Part shown: positions 12,329-22,737 of the stretch, piece after piece | How the letters are laid out: each line of letters opens with the position of its first letter | How positions within the stretch are numbered: the stretch's first letter is position 1 | Source: Mesocentrotus franciscanus | Lineage: Eukaryota; Echinodermata; Echinoidea; Camarodonta; Strongylocentrotidae | NCBI GenBank assembly: GCA_037976565.1 | Contig: CP137679.1 | Coordinates: 31,749,764-31,813,763 of the forward strand | Length of the DNA: 64,000 bases | Direction of reading: 5' to 3' | Notes under the pieces: model-generated | Told to the model about the DNA's origin: nothing | Seen by the model: the letters and a program-made list of their open reading frames with translations, nothing else | The model's database searches: none | Translations under genes and position numbers: made by a program

Positions 12329-14209
12329 ATGCACATCCTGCGGGTTCTTAGTTTTATGCTCCTGGTGGTGGCTTTGAGCGGGGTGGCTGAAGCAAGCCGC
12401 CGCCATACATACCGGTAAGACGACTTTACATCGAATTTCTTTTCTCTATCTCTTATATTGGGTGAAAAAAGAAATATTCATGTTGTTTGGAGCCAGAAGG
12501 GCGTTGACTCATACACATTAATACATATTTAACGCCCTTCTGGCTCTGAAGTCTGACAGTTTGTTGAATAACATTTAAACCAATATTGAATAAACTGTAC
12601 CCAAATTGGATAAGATTTGACCAAACTCGTTTTAGATTGTAATTTCCCATAAATGACCTGAACATGATCGCAAAGACATTCATAAAATGAACCTTTAAAG
12701 GAATCTTCAGTTTACAACTGAAATGCGCGAATATTACATTGATTTATTCGTCATCCGAACCAGATTTTTATGGGATATACAACAATTGGTTATCGATGTT
12801 TCCCTTGAGCTGATTTCTCGCGATCATGCTGGATAGTTATGCAAATTTTCACCTTTTACAAACTTCTAGAGGATTTATGCCAAGTTGATTTATTTCTTTA
12901 ATTTTAAGTAAAATAAATAGGTATATAAATGTACAATACACGTTATAGTGATAATAAGACAGAAGAGACAGATTTGCGGATGCAAGGGAGGCGGTGAAAT
13001 GGCCAAGAAACAGGGGGGGGGGGTTTACAAATTTCTTGATCCCTCCCGTCAACAATTCTGGAACCGTCCCTGGTCTTGCTTAAATTGGTAACCACCGTGA
13101 AGTGAACGTTGAGAAAAGTCAGAGAAATGATATTAAAAGATATTCGCAAGAAGGGTTCGATTGCCAAATAAGACATTGGTGAGATCTCATATTTGTTACT
13201 CTGTCATGTAACCACGATGACAATAAGACCTAAACCCCATAAAATATTTAAACAAGAAAGGAGTGATAAATACCCCTGGTATTCGTATTCTTCCAACGAA
13301 AAACAAAGTAAAAATAATTCGTCCATGTGTTAGAAATTGTATATGTAGGATCAAGACAGCCGCAAGAATAATAAACGTGCAGACATTTTTTTAAAATCCA
13401 CTGCAGAGGAGATAATTATGAGCGATTGCCTTCCCATTTTATATTACTCTCAGTGGTGTAGCTACAGGGGGCACAGGGGCCACTTGGCCCCCTCGAAAGA
13501 CGATGAGAAAAGGGAAAAGAAAGACAAATATAAAAGAGATAAAAGGAAAGAAGCCCATCTGATGTTCGGGCATGCTGGGCCTTTTTTCAACAATACATTA
13601 TTCATGTCTAGTTTAATGCCGTCACAGAGAGGAAGGAAATACTCTCTTATTCCGGTTCTCATAGGGAGAAACACTTTCTTATTGTTGGTAGAGTAGGCCT
13701 AAATCATACGGAAACGCCTGCGCTCTAGAAAAGTGATCATTAAGAACCCGTTGGATACGATCTTAACTTTCCACAGACTCAACTCAAGTATAGGTTAAGC
13801 AATATTACAATGAGGAACTAGAAAATGTGCATATAATATTTAGAATAGATTTTGTACAACAGTGAAATCTTTGATAATTTGCTACATATCCCACACGCCT
13901 CCCTATTTTATCATTTTTATGCCTATATGACATAATTTTCAACACGTACAGTTGAGGCAAATATAAAAAATCTACTATAATCGTGATAATCATCACTGTA
14001 GTATAACTGGTAAACATTTCCTTCATATTTTGAGCACGAAATAATTTAGTAATGATAATATTCTTTAATAGTCATGTCTGATTTTAAGTGTTCGAGATGG
14101 TAATAATATCATTGCAGGGCCCTCAGGGAGAATAATATTAAAACTGATTAGGCTACCCTGGGTAACATTATTATTGTTATTATCATTATTATTGTTATCA
14201 TCATCATCA

Positions 14210-14296
<87 letters not shown>

Positions 14297-17200
14297 TACT
14301 ATTAAGGTATCAATCCGAGAACTGTTCTTTTCGAAAATGATTTTTCGAGAACACTTTCCTTCTATAGGCCCTGCACGACACACACGGACACAAATAAAAT
14401 CTATATTTCATATTAGTTAAGCATTGATTTACATTGATAAAGATTATTCTTATCTATGTCATTTAATTACAGCAATAGACGACGAATCTCCTGGAGACCA
14501 AGTTTTCGGGTCCCAAACTTTCGAATTCCGACGGTTAGGGTTCCCAAGCGCATAATACCGCAAATACCGAAAATCCGTATACCAGAAGTGAAAATTCCGG
14601 AGATTCGGATCCCTGATATAAAGCTTCCGGACATTCGAATTCCCGACGTTAAAATTCCAGAAATTCGAATTCCGGACATTCCTGAAATCAATGTCCCAGA
14701 TGTGTCACGAGTTGAAGTCTCAGACCTCCCAGTCCAACAATTTCATGACACATTTAGGCCTGTATCGGAATGGTTTCGCCAACTCAGTAATAGAAGATTT
14801 AGACCCTCCTCCTCAAGGCATAATGGAGGAGACTGGAAGTTGACATGGGGCTGGTTTAACAAACCCGAGGTGAGGCCAGAGGTCAAACCAAGACCCGGAC
14901 CGGTTCGTGACCAGAATGTCCATTCGGACGCCGGGATTGGAGGTCGAGGAGAAGGTGGAGACCGTTTTGGATCGAGAATTGAATGGCCATTTCGAGATAT
15001 GGATAGTGGAGCAGGGGGAATGAACTCAAGATGGCAACCTGGGAGTTGGCCACCACATAGCCCTCTTAGACCTATTGTTCCAAGACCCGGTCCCAGTGAT
15101 ACCTTGTAAGTTCAATTTATCTAAGTGTAGGTCTGTACTGTCCAAAACTAATTTGTATTATTTCTGCTATTGAGTGTGCATATCCTGAAAGTTTATGCCT
15201 ATGCCACTCATTTCTATCTGGTCCTGTTAACAACTACTGTGAAGCTATTTCATTCCCTTTGAATAAAGGTATAATCAAATATACATGACTCTTATTCCCT
15301 TTAATTTGCTTTATTATACGTAAAGTTTGTCTAGAAGATATCAACCGGTCATTCGGATACATAACATGAAGACGTGAGTGAGTTTTGTGGCCATATATTC
15401 CACCATTACCTAGCCCAGTCACTGATTATTCACTGACAAATTGACTGAATAATTTCGAATTATGTCTGTAGGAGGAATATACAAATTAGGTGATTTCTCA
15501 ACATCGAAATATCTAGGCCTAAATGATATACTTGTTGATGGTACCGGGTAAACAAATTTATAGCAATATAGCAAAAAAATATGTGTATATGTATATGCTG
15601 CACAAGTAATGTATCTACTTGCCCACCGATCAATCTAGATATACATGCATATCGTGTTTTTTGTGTGTCATATTTTTCCTGTTGCGTAGTTCTTTGTTAT
15701 GTCGAATCCCGTATCAGCTTTTACAATGATTTCCTCTCCCCTCTATGACCCATATCGCTCTCTCACATCAGCTTCCATACCTTCCCCGACCGACATCATC
15801 ATCCTCATCACCATCCTCATCACCCCATTTCTCAACCTCCTCACCGGCCTGGTGGCGCCGGTCCTTCGTACGACTCTCTCTGCCATGGGCTCCACTATTC
15901 TGCACGTCGCTACGAGTCTAGTACCTGGGTCAGTGCAACCGTTGTGAACGGTACGAGCATGGATGTCCTAAGGCGCATTAAGGAATACTTCAATGGCGCA
16001 AATGACCAAGGTATGTCACAAAGCATAAAAACGAAGCCTATTCTATTTCCTCAACGGGATATCCGAGTATACCAAGGGCCAAAGTGACCTGTCGGTTTCG
16101 TGAATCCTTACAAAAGTTGTCAAAAGGCCCGGAAGACCAACATGTCGGTCTTGTGGGCTGTCTGAAACCGACACATTGGTTTCTAGAACCCTCTGAAAAC
16201 TGTTACGAAGACCCTTAGCCACTCTGACTTATTACAACTATGTAAAAGCAAAAGCTGAGGATGGATTTTAAGAAAAATTTGAAATTTCCCGATATGACAT
16301 CTGTGGAAAGATATTTCAAAAGGATGAATAATTAATTAATGAAGCTACACAATCTTTAGAACCATGATTCACAGATGAGTTACTTTCGTATTTTCTTTAT
16401 ACTTCGCTATTCAGTTCTTTGTGTCCCCCCTCCATGGTCGGTTAGTCATACGACATCCCGAGTATGGATGAGTGGTAATCGGAAATGTGACAGGATAATA
16501 TTCTATTAGAATGCTGAAAACTCGCATAATAATGATGATGATGATGACGCTGACGATGATGCTGCTGATAATGATGCTGCTGATAATGATCCTAAACTAA
16601 TCTGCCGTAAAAATCTATTTACATAATTATATCAGATCAGAAACAACTGGGAAGAGAAAATTAAAACCTTAAGAGGATTAAGAGTGCACTAGAAATGCAA
16701 AGAACCAAGATGTGTGGGAAATTGTTGAAATCAACCTCAGAGGCGGGAGAAGATGCGATAGATATAAAATATCATTGCTTTACTCACGGAATTTTTTAAT
16801 CCACTTCAGGAATCAAATGTCAATCGCATCAAAACATTTTGTTCTCTAGGACGTATCATGTTGATGTCCCGACCGCTGAGGATGACCGTGACAGGTGTGA
16901 ACGGTTCCATCAGTGATACCGAAGATACAATGGAAGAATTCAGACTCTCTGCACTGGTACCAATTGGTAATCAGAGGGCGCCAACACCAACTGACCCTAC
17001 GGTATTTTTCTCACGTTTTGGTCTCACGGTCCCAACCCAATAATTATTTCCTCATACAAGTCTTTGATGAAAATATGAAAAAATGGAAATTCAGTGTTGA
17101 TAATGACTACTCATGTATATCATCACTAAATAATATATTTTCCTTTACCTCCTATAATGAGGCCCAGAGGCACATATTCTTTCCAATTTATTGCCAATGA

Positions 17201-20200
17201 TCTCTCCTTCACCATATACATGAATCAGAAACATTGTTCTAATATTTGATATTAGTTTTACAATTCCATTTATCAACTTTTTAAAAATTTCCCCCCAATT
17301 ACCACCATTCCCATTTCTAAAACACTCCTAAAATCCCTAGGTATTTCAGCAACCTCTTATAATAGACATGTAATTTGTAATTATTTGTTGGTGATTATTG
17401 GTAACATGTTTGTTGGAATTCATTAATTTCTTAATGAATTGAGGCTTATTCAACCCTGCTTCTTTCCATCTTTATAAAGCTGAGTATCACCTTCGAGCCA
17501 CGACAGGTGTATTTTGCTACACATTTTCGCCTCCACCGCCGGCCTGGCACTCTAGCAATTTACGATGAGTTCTTCCAGCTGCAAGACGCAATCGATTTGG
17601 CTGGGGAATCATTTGAACAGGGGATATACCACACTGCATTCTATGAAACGTTAGTGCCAATAATTTCATAAAACATCTTATTATAAATTCCAGTCCAAAA
17701 TGCGACCAATGGGCATTTGCATTAACGTTATCATTTCTTAGAAGCGACGAGACTATTTCAATACTGTAGGTCTTCATTATATCATATATCTTTATATGTT
17801 TTTGTTACCATGTTTATTCCTCAAGTTTTTAATTTCAATCAACCAGGCAAGGTCTACCTCACTACATAATGATATGTTTTCCCATCTCCAACATTTGTTT
17901 TAAAAAATCGCCTTGGACCTGAAGTGTTCGACAATATTAGAAGAATTTTGTTGGACCCTCGATTTTCATGTATACCGTCGATTATAATACATTTTTTTCA
18001 TGTGTGTAGGTGGGCTGACATCGTGACCGGTTCTACAATACCCCAGCCTGGTGAGATCCTCATCCCCACAACTTCGGGAGAGAACTTGGTCTGCACACGC
18101 CAAGAAACAAGAAGTCCGCAGAATGGAATAGAGCAATGTGGAGGTTAGAAGCACTTCTTTTTAATGTTATTTGATTTCACATTTCGTGATGAATATCACA
18201 ATAAAAAACTTTATCACCCTATGTCGTTAGACAGTTTATTTTGAAAAATCCTTTCAAATAATTAAATTTCACTTGGTGTATTTCTCTCTTTGTCTTCAAA
18301 CGTTCCCTTTCCCTTCTCTATTCCTCCATCCTATATGTGTCTTTCTCTTCTCTCTCTATTTCTATTCCCTTATCTCTTTCCTTCCTTCCCCTTTCCTCTT
18401 CCCTCTATTCTATGTCCCTCCAATCCACTCTCGCTATGAACTTCATATCTTATCTAGATTCGCGATGCCCTAATTACGAGCACCTTGAGCAGCTACGAGA
18501 AGATATAGAGCTTCGTCGGATCAAGGGTGGCACTTACATCACCAGAACAGCCCCTGCCTGCACTATGGTGCTACCTGCTTTCGTTTCTCACTGCGCGTTA
18601 AAGAGATATCTCGCAGGTATGTAATATATTTCAATTTATCTCAAACTTATGTTCAAAGCTGTGAACTAATATCAAGATTAGCATTCAGGCCATTTTCAGG
18701 TTCCCTTGGTCCTTTAAAATTGTTTATCAAGACATATGAAAGAATGTTTAGATTTGAGCCTGTGTAGAATGACATTTATTTGAGGAATTTCAAAATCTGA
18801 TCCAAATTATTTAATTTCATTATGCATCTTTACTATTACTTGTTCTAACATGGATACGTAGGCGAGAAAATGCTACAGAAAAACTGAAATATAGGCTCTT
18901 GCATTATGAAAATTAGTTTCAGTTCAATTTTTAGTTTTGTTTTATTTCATATTAAAGGGGAATAAAGAAGGAAAAAATATCGAAAAAAAAGAAGGATATT
19001 TTCCATATTCGAGTCTGGACAATTCTCCTTTTGTTCCTTTGAGGTGATTATATGTTTAAAAGTTAGCATTGATCCCAATACAAACATTAAAAAGCTATTG
19101 CATAATAAAATTCGCTTTCATAATCAACACCCGGACAAGTCCCAAATTGTTACGTTGTGGATGATCACACTTTTAAATCAGACTATTGATCCCCGACAAA
19201 CATTAAAAAGCATCTGAAATGAGTAAAGTGTAACTCCTTCCTTTTTTTTACACCTAGGCGCCAACAGCGAAGGGAAACACTACCCATCTCCTGCCCCTTT
19301 CATCCACTACGTTTTCCCGTCGCGCCTTGCTACAAGTCTCTGTAAACTGACCGCCATCTCTGCCTACATGCTGCCGCCTAACACCACCGCTGCTGAGCCA
19401 ACTGAGGTACGCTTTCAGGTTCTCGAAACCGTCATAAGTCTTAAGTTCTTTGATATCCTATATAATATAAACGTGTGGAGAATTTAACACCAGTTTCTCT
19501 GGGACGCCCACTAACTTAGAGTTAGGATTGTTTTGTGAAACCGGTACCATAGTGCTAATCTAACATCACCCTAGTATCTAAAACAACGCTAGTATTGATT
19601 AAGCCTTTTCGTTTCCATATTTGTGTTTTGTTTATATTTGTTTGATTAGACTCTTTTAGTGGCGTAACTTTCAAAACTCGCTTGCTTCGCCAAGTGTGAG
19701 CACTGTGGTGTATTGTGAGAGCTCTTGAATCTCATCACAGAGGTTCTGGGTTCGATCCTTGCTCAGTGCCTTGCGTGTTTTCATATTTGTCCCTAATGAT
19801 TGCATGGCCCACAGGGAAAGCAGTATTGATACTGATGAGGCTATCCTGGGTAAAGAAGACTATATCATTATCATGCCAAATCTTTTCGATGCTTTAAAGA
19901 CATTTTTTCTTGTTTTATTCATATGACGAAACTCTCCGTTTGCTTTTTCAGTATTCTAGCGGGAATAGGAGAGATATGAGGATCAGGACGGTTCCCGACA
20001 GAGAGGCTTTCGTCCTCAAGTTCGGCGGCCGACCGAACCAAAGAACTGTGGAAGGCAAAGTCGACGAACTTCGGGAATTCCTTGGACAACAGGGCCTGGG
20101 ACACTGCTTAGTGAGAGATAAATATGCAGTTGCCGGTGAGTTTCAACCGTTTTTGTTTTGCCGATTATTCCTCTGTTGTTCCTTTCTTCCTTTTAATTAT

Positions 20201-20467
20201 ATAATTTCCATCCCTCTCTCGTTTTCCTTCTCTTTCTTCATAAGACCCTGCACATATTGACATTGTGGTGTAAAATGCTTACGATGAGCAAATGTCCCAA
20301 GGTCTCGTGGACTTTCTCCTATAGGTCAACTTTGAAAGTGAAACACTTCAGAACATGCCTCAAAACTTATCTATTTCAACCTAAGCAAATGTGAGAATAC
20401 TTATTTCATTGGAGGAGCCTGCGCCTTTAAATGTTTTAAACATATATGGTGCCGTATAAATGATGTG

Positions 20468-20504
<37 letters not shown>

Positions 20505-21764
20505 GTCGTCAGATTGGAATTGATGTTAAACTCAATCGAATTCAAAGGCTTCTTTTTAGATTCGAAGTTAAGGCATTTGATATACAAAGTATCTCATTAT
20601 TTCATCGTTTAAGATGTATTTATGTGACGTAAAACTCGATCGAATTCAAAGGCTTCTGTTCATAGATTCGAAGTTAAGGCACTTGATATACAAAGTATCT
20701 CATTATTTCTCTACTTTATTCCTTTTGATAATAGTTTACGATCACCCATTCAACCGACCTCCCCACCTCAACGAGATTTTAGTTTTCAAGAAAACTGGTC
20801 CTTGCCGATCTAGCGATTTTAATGGAATGATCACGGACAGTGTACCGGAAGAAGACACTGCTGATTCAACTGTCCCGACTTCATCGACGTCAAGGATGAC
20901 CACGGAGTCACCAATAACGGACCCGATATTATTCGAGGAAGAGTTCGAGCCTTCGACTACGATGGCAGCGGTTGATGAAACGACGAGTGTTCGAACAACG
21001 ACACCGAGGCCCGATCGAGTGTCCACGAGCGCGGCGACAACGCAAAGCCATCCGCTGATCGAAGTCAATTTGACTCTGGAATCAAACAGTGTTGAACTGG
21101 ATAGAGATCTCATCCCCTACCGGTGAGAAAAATTGTAATCCGACACTTGGTTTAAGTGTGGTCTAAAGACGGGTTTGACAATGGAAGCTATAAACCAAGG
21201 TCTAAGTTTTCTCAATGAGAAACGCGGCATGATAAGACGCCGCGTCAGCTTTTATCTGAATTAGTATAATATCAGCCATGAAATTTTCTTTCAAAAGGTT
21301 GCCTCTGCCAGAAAAGTTAGATGCAAATTAAATATTAACACTATTTTATCACGGCAAGACAACTACCCCCTAGGATAGTTGTCCAGGGTGTAAGTTGTCC
21401 TAGAGGATGGTTGTCGTAGGGGGTAGTTGTCCGGGGTAGTTGTCCGGGGGTCGTTTTCCAGGGGGTAGGTGTCCTAGAACCGTTTACCTCAATCTATCAA
21501 TTCGAAATATACTCGAATCATATCCGAGTCCTCTGTTACTCTCGTGGTGGAAAGCATTTATATCTTTTACATTGAGGTGCCGATGGAAGATGCATGAGAG
21601 ATATTTCAAATGCTGTTAATTTTCCCGTCTCTTTCCACACCTATTTCAAATGCATATTGCTAACTTCTTCATTCTGTCATTTCCATTTTTCTTTAGATTT
21701 AGCGGGAATCAAACAGATTTTCCAGATGATTTTCCCGTCGATATTTTGTAAGTTCTTATTCTTA

Positions 21765-21823
<59 letters not shown>

Positions 21824-22737
21824 TTTTTTTTTTTTTGGGGGTAGGATTCCATTATAATAGAACACGATCGCAACTGCTTTCGAAAAATCAACCTATAGCA
21901 ATTTCAATAGCCTTGTACGACACCTATTAGAATGGTATTACAATGACGTATAATGTAATCTGTGCATGATTTATATGGGATAGAGGCTTATACATACTTC
22001 CTAGCGCAGAAGGAAGAGGCTCCGAGAAAATTATAAGAACATAGCACCAGATAAAAAGAATGTCAAGAATAAATCTTCTCCTTCTTCTATTTCTTCGTCT
22101 CCTTCTTAGTCTTCTTCTTCTCCTTTTTCTTTTTCTTCTTCTTCTTCTTCTTTTTCTTCTTCGACTCCTTTTTTTTTCTTCTTCCTGTTCTTCTTCCTGT
22201 TCTTCTTCTCCTTCTTTTTCTTCTTCCTGTTCTTCTTCGTCTTCTTCGTCTCCTTCTTCTTCTTCTTCTTCTTCTTCTTCTTCTTCTTCTTCTTCTTCTT
22301 TTCTCCTTCTTCGTCTCCTTCGTCTCTTTCCTCTTCTCCTTCTTCTTCTTCTTCTTCTTCTTCTTCTTCTTCTTCTTCTTCTTCTCTTTCTTCTTCTTCT
22401 TCTTCTTCTTCTATTTTCCTTCTTCTTCTTCTTCTTCTATTTTCCTTCGTCTCCTTCTATTGGGTTTTGTTCAACAATCCTAAATGGGGTTTAATGTACA
22501 GGATAGGGTGCGCCGAGAGAGAGAGAGAGAGAGGGGGGATTGGCTTATTGTTTATTTTGCCCATAAAAGTTGTTGTGGATTAATATTTGATATTAAATTA
22601 TTGATGACAATAGTAGTCATATTTGCTAATGTTTTTAAATTGAATAATATCCACAGCTTCATTTTCTATAATTAGATTTGCTTTTTTAAACAATCCGTTT
22701 CTTTTTCTTTTCAACTTCCTCCCACAGCGTTTTCTAA
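12329..22737 (+). CDS. secreted protein with pentapeptide repeat, His-rich linker and two tandem SOUL domains
   Basis: Twelve coding exons: 12329-12414, 14473-15105, 15772-16010, 16850-17001, 17480-17649, 18010-18143, 18458-18616, 19258-19406, 19952-20135, 20735-21122, 21697-21747, 22728-22737 (784 residues). Every junction is AG/GT and in frame. Residues 1-22 are a signal peptide (MHILRVLSFMLLVVALSGVAEA). Residues 41-106 repeat (R/K)-(I/L)-P-(D/E)-(I/V) about ten times. Residues 107-240 are Arg/Gly/Pro-rich, and 248-258 are His-rich. SOUL domain 1 spans about 280-455 ('YESSTWVSATVV', 'RIKEYFNG', 'ITFEPRQVYFATHF'). SOUL domain 2 spans about 475-660 ('CPNYEHLEQL', 'DIELRRIKGGTYITRTA', 'AFVLKFGGRPN', 'VYDHPF', 'NEILVF'). 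The tail is Ser/Thr-rich and mucin-like. The last two mini-exons are weaker: reading through the donor after exon 10 gives a stop at 21124-21126 and 765 residues. The SOUL family binds heme; a role in extracellular heme or metal binding is inference. Confidence 0.82.
12490..12546. repeat. intronic hairpin, 16-bp perfect stem
   Basis: GAGCCAGAAGGGCGTT (12490-12505) and its exact complement (12531-12546) are separated by 25 nt. It lies 75 bp after the donor of the signal-peptide exon. It may be a small palindromic element or a structured intron RNA; the stem is short for a microRNA precursor. Confidence 0.85.
14113..14305 (+). mobile_element. SINE 3' body with (ATT)n tail
   Basis: 'cagggccctcagggagaata' followed by 'taggctaccctgggtaa' matches the body of the SINE at 19700-19885, and runs into about 130 bp of (ATT)n. 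It lies in intron 1 of the tandem-SOUL gene. Confidence 0.65.
19700..19885 (+). mobile_element. tRNA-derived SINE
   Basis: The 70-nt head is tRNA-like. GCACTG (19700-19705) pairs with CAGTGC (19764-19769), and a B box 'ggttctgggttcgatcc' sits at 19742-19758. It is followed by a body 'tggcccacagggaaagcag' and 'gaggctatcctgggtaaag' shared with the element at 14113. Intron 8 of the tandem-SOUL gene. Confidence 0.75.
20466..20710 (+). repeat. (ATC)n microsatellite and 85-bp direct duplication
   Basis: (ATC)n at 20466-20505 is followed by two copies of a block containing 'tcgaattcaaaggcttct' and 'gatatacaaagtatctca' at about 20522-20601 and 20625-20710. The second copy ends just before the acceptor of exon 10 of the tandem-SOUL gene. 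Confidence 0.85.
21353..21481. mobile_element. miniature derivative of the TU-like foldback element
   Basis: A short block of 'caactaccccct' units runs directly into inverted 'gggggtagttgtcc' units and ends in 'gtcctagaacc'. That is the reverse of the GGTTCTAGGAC terminus of the large element at 24491. It is an internal-deletion form with the two arms abutting, in intron 10 of the tandem-SOUL gene. No clear target duplication was found. Confidence 0.7.
21763..21838. repeat. (ATT)n plus poly(T) microsatellite
   Basis: Uninterrupted ATT repeats run into a T tract and then GGGGG, 15 bp after the donor of mini-exon 11. Confidence 0.9.
22074..22535. repeat. long polypyrimidine (CTT)n tract, then (GA)n
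   Basis: About 380 bp of almost pure CTT/CCTTCTT on the plus strand, followed by (GA)n at 22514-22535. Strong strand asymmetry (homopurine/homopyrimidine) could allow triplex formation. It occupies the last intron of the tandem-SOUL gene. Confidence 0.9.

Noticed and set aside
14467..14691. Minus-strand open frame with SGIRISGI repeats
   Set aside because: Antisense shadow of the pentapeptide-repeat exon; the plus-strand frame joins a signal peptide and SOUL exons in frame.
16040..16210. Semi-palindromic 'tgtcggtttcgtgaa' segment as a riboswitch or element
   Set aside because: The repeats are short and imperfect, with no clear ends or target duplication.
22060..22494. 144-residue Leu/Ser-rich open frame
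   Set aside because: Translation of the (CTT)n microsatellite, in an intron of the SOUL gene.
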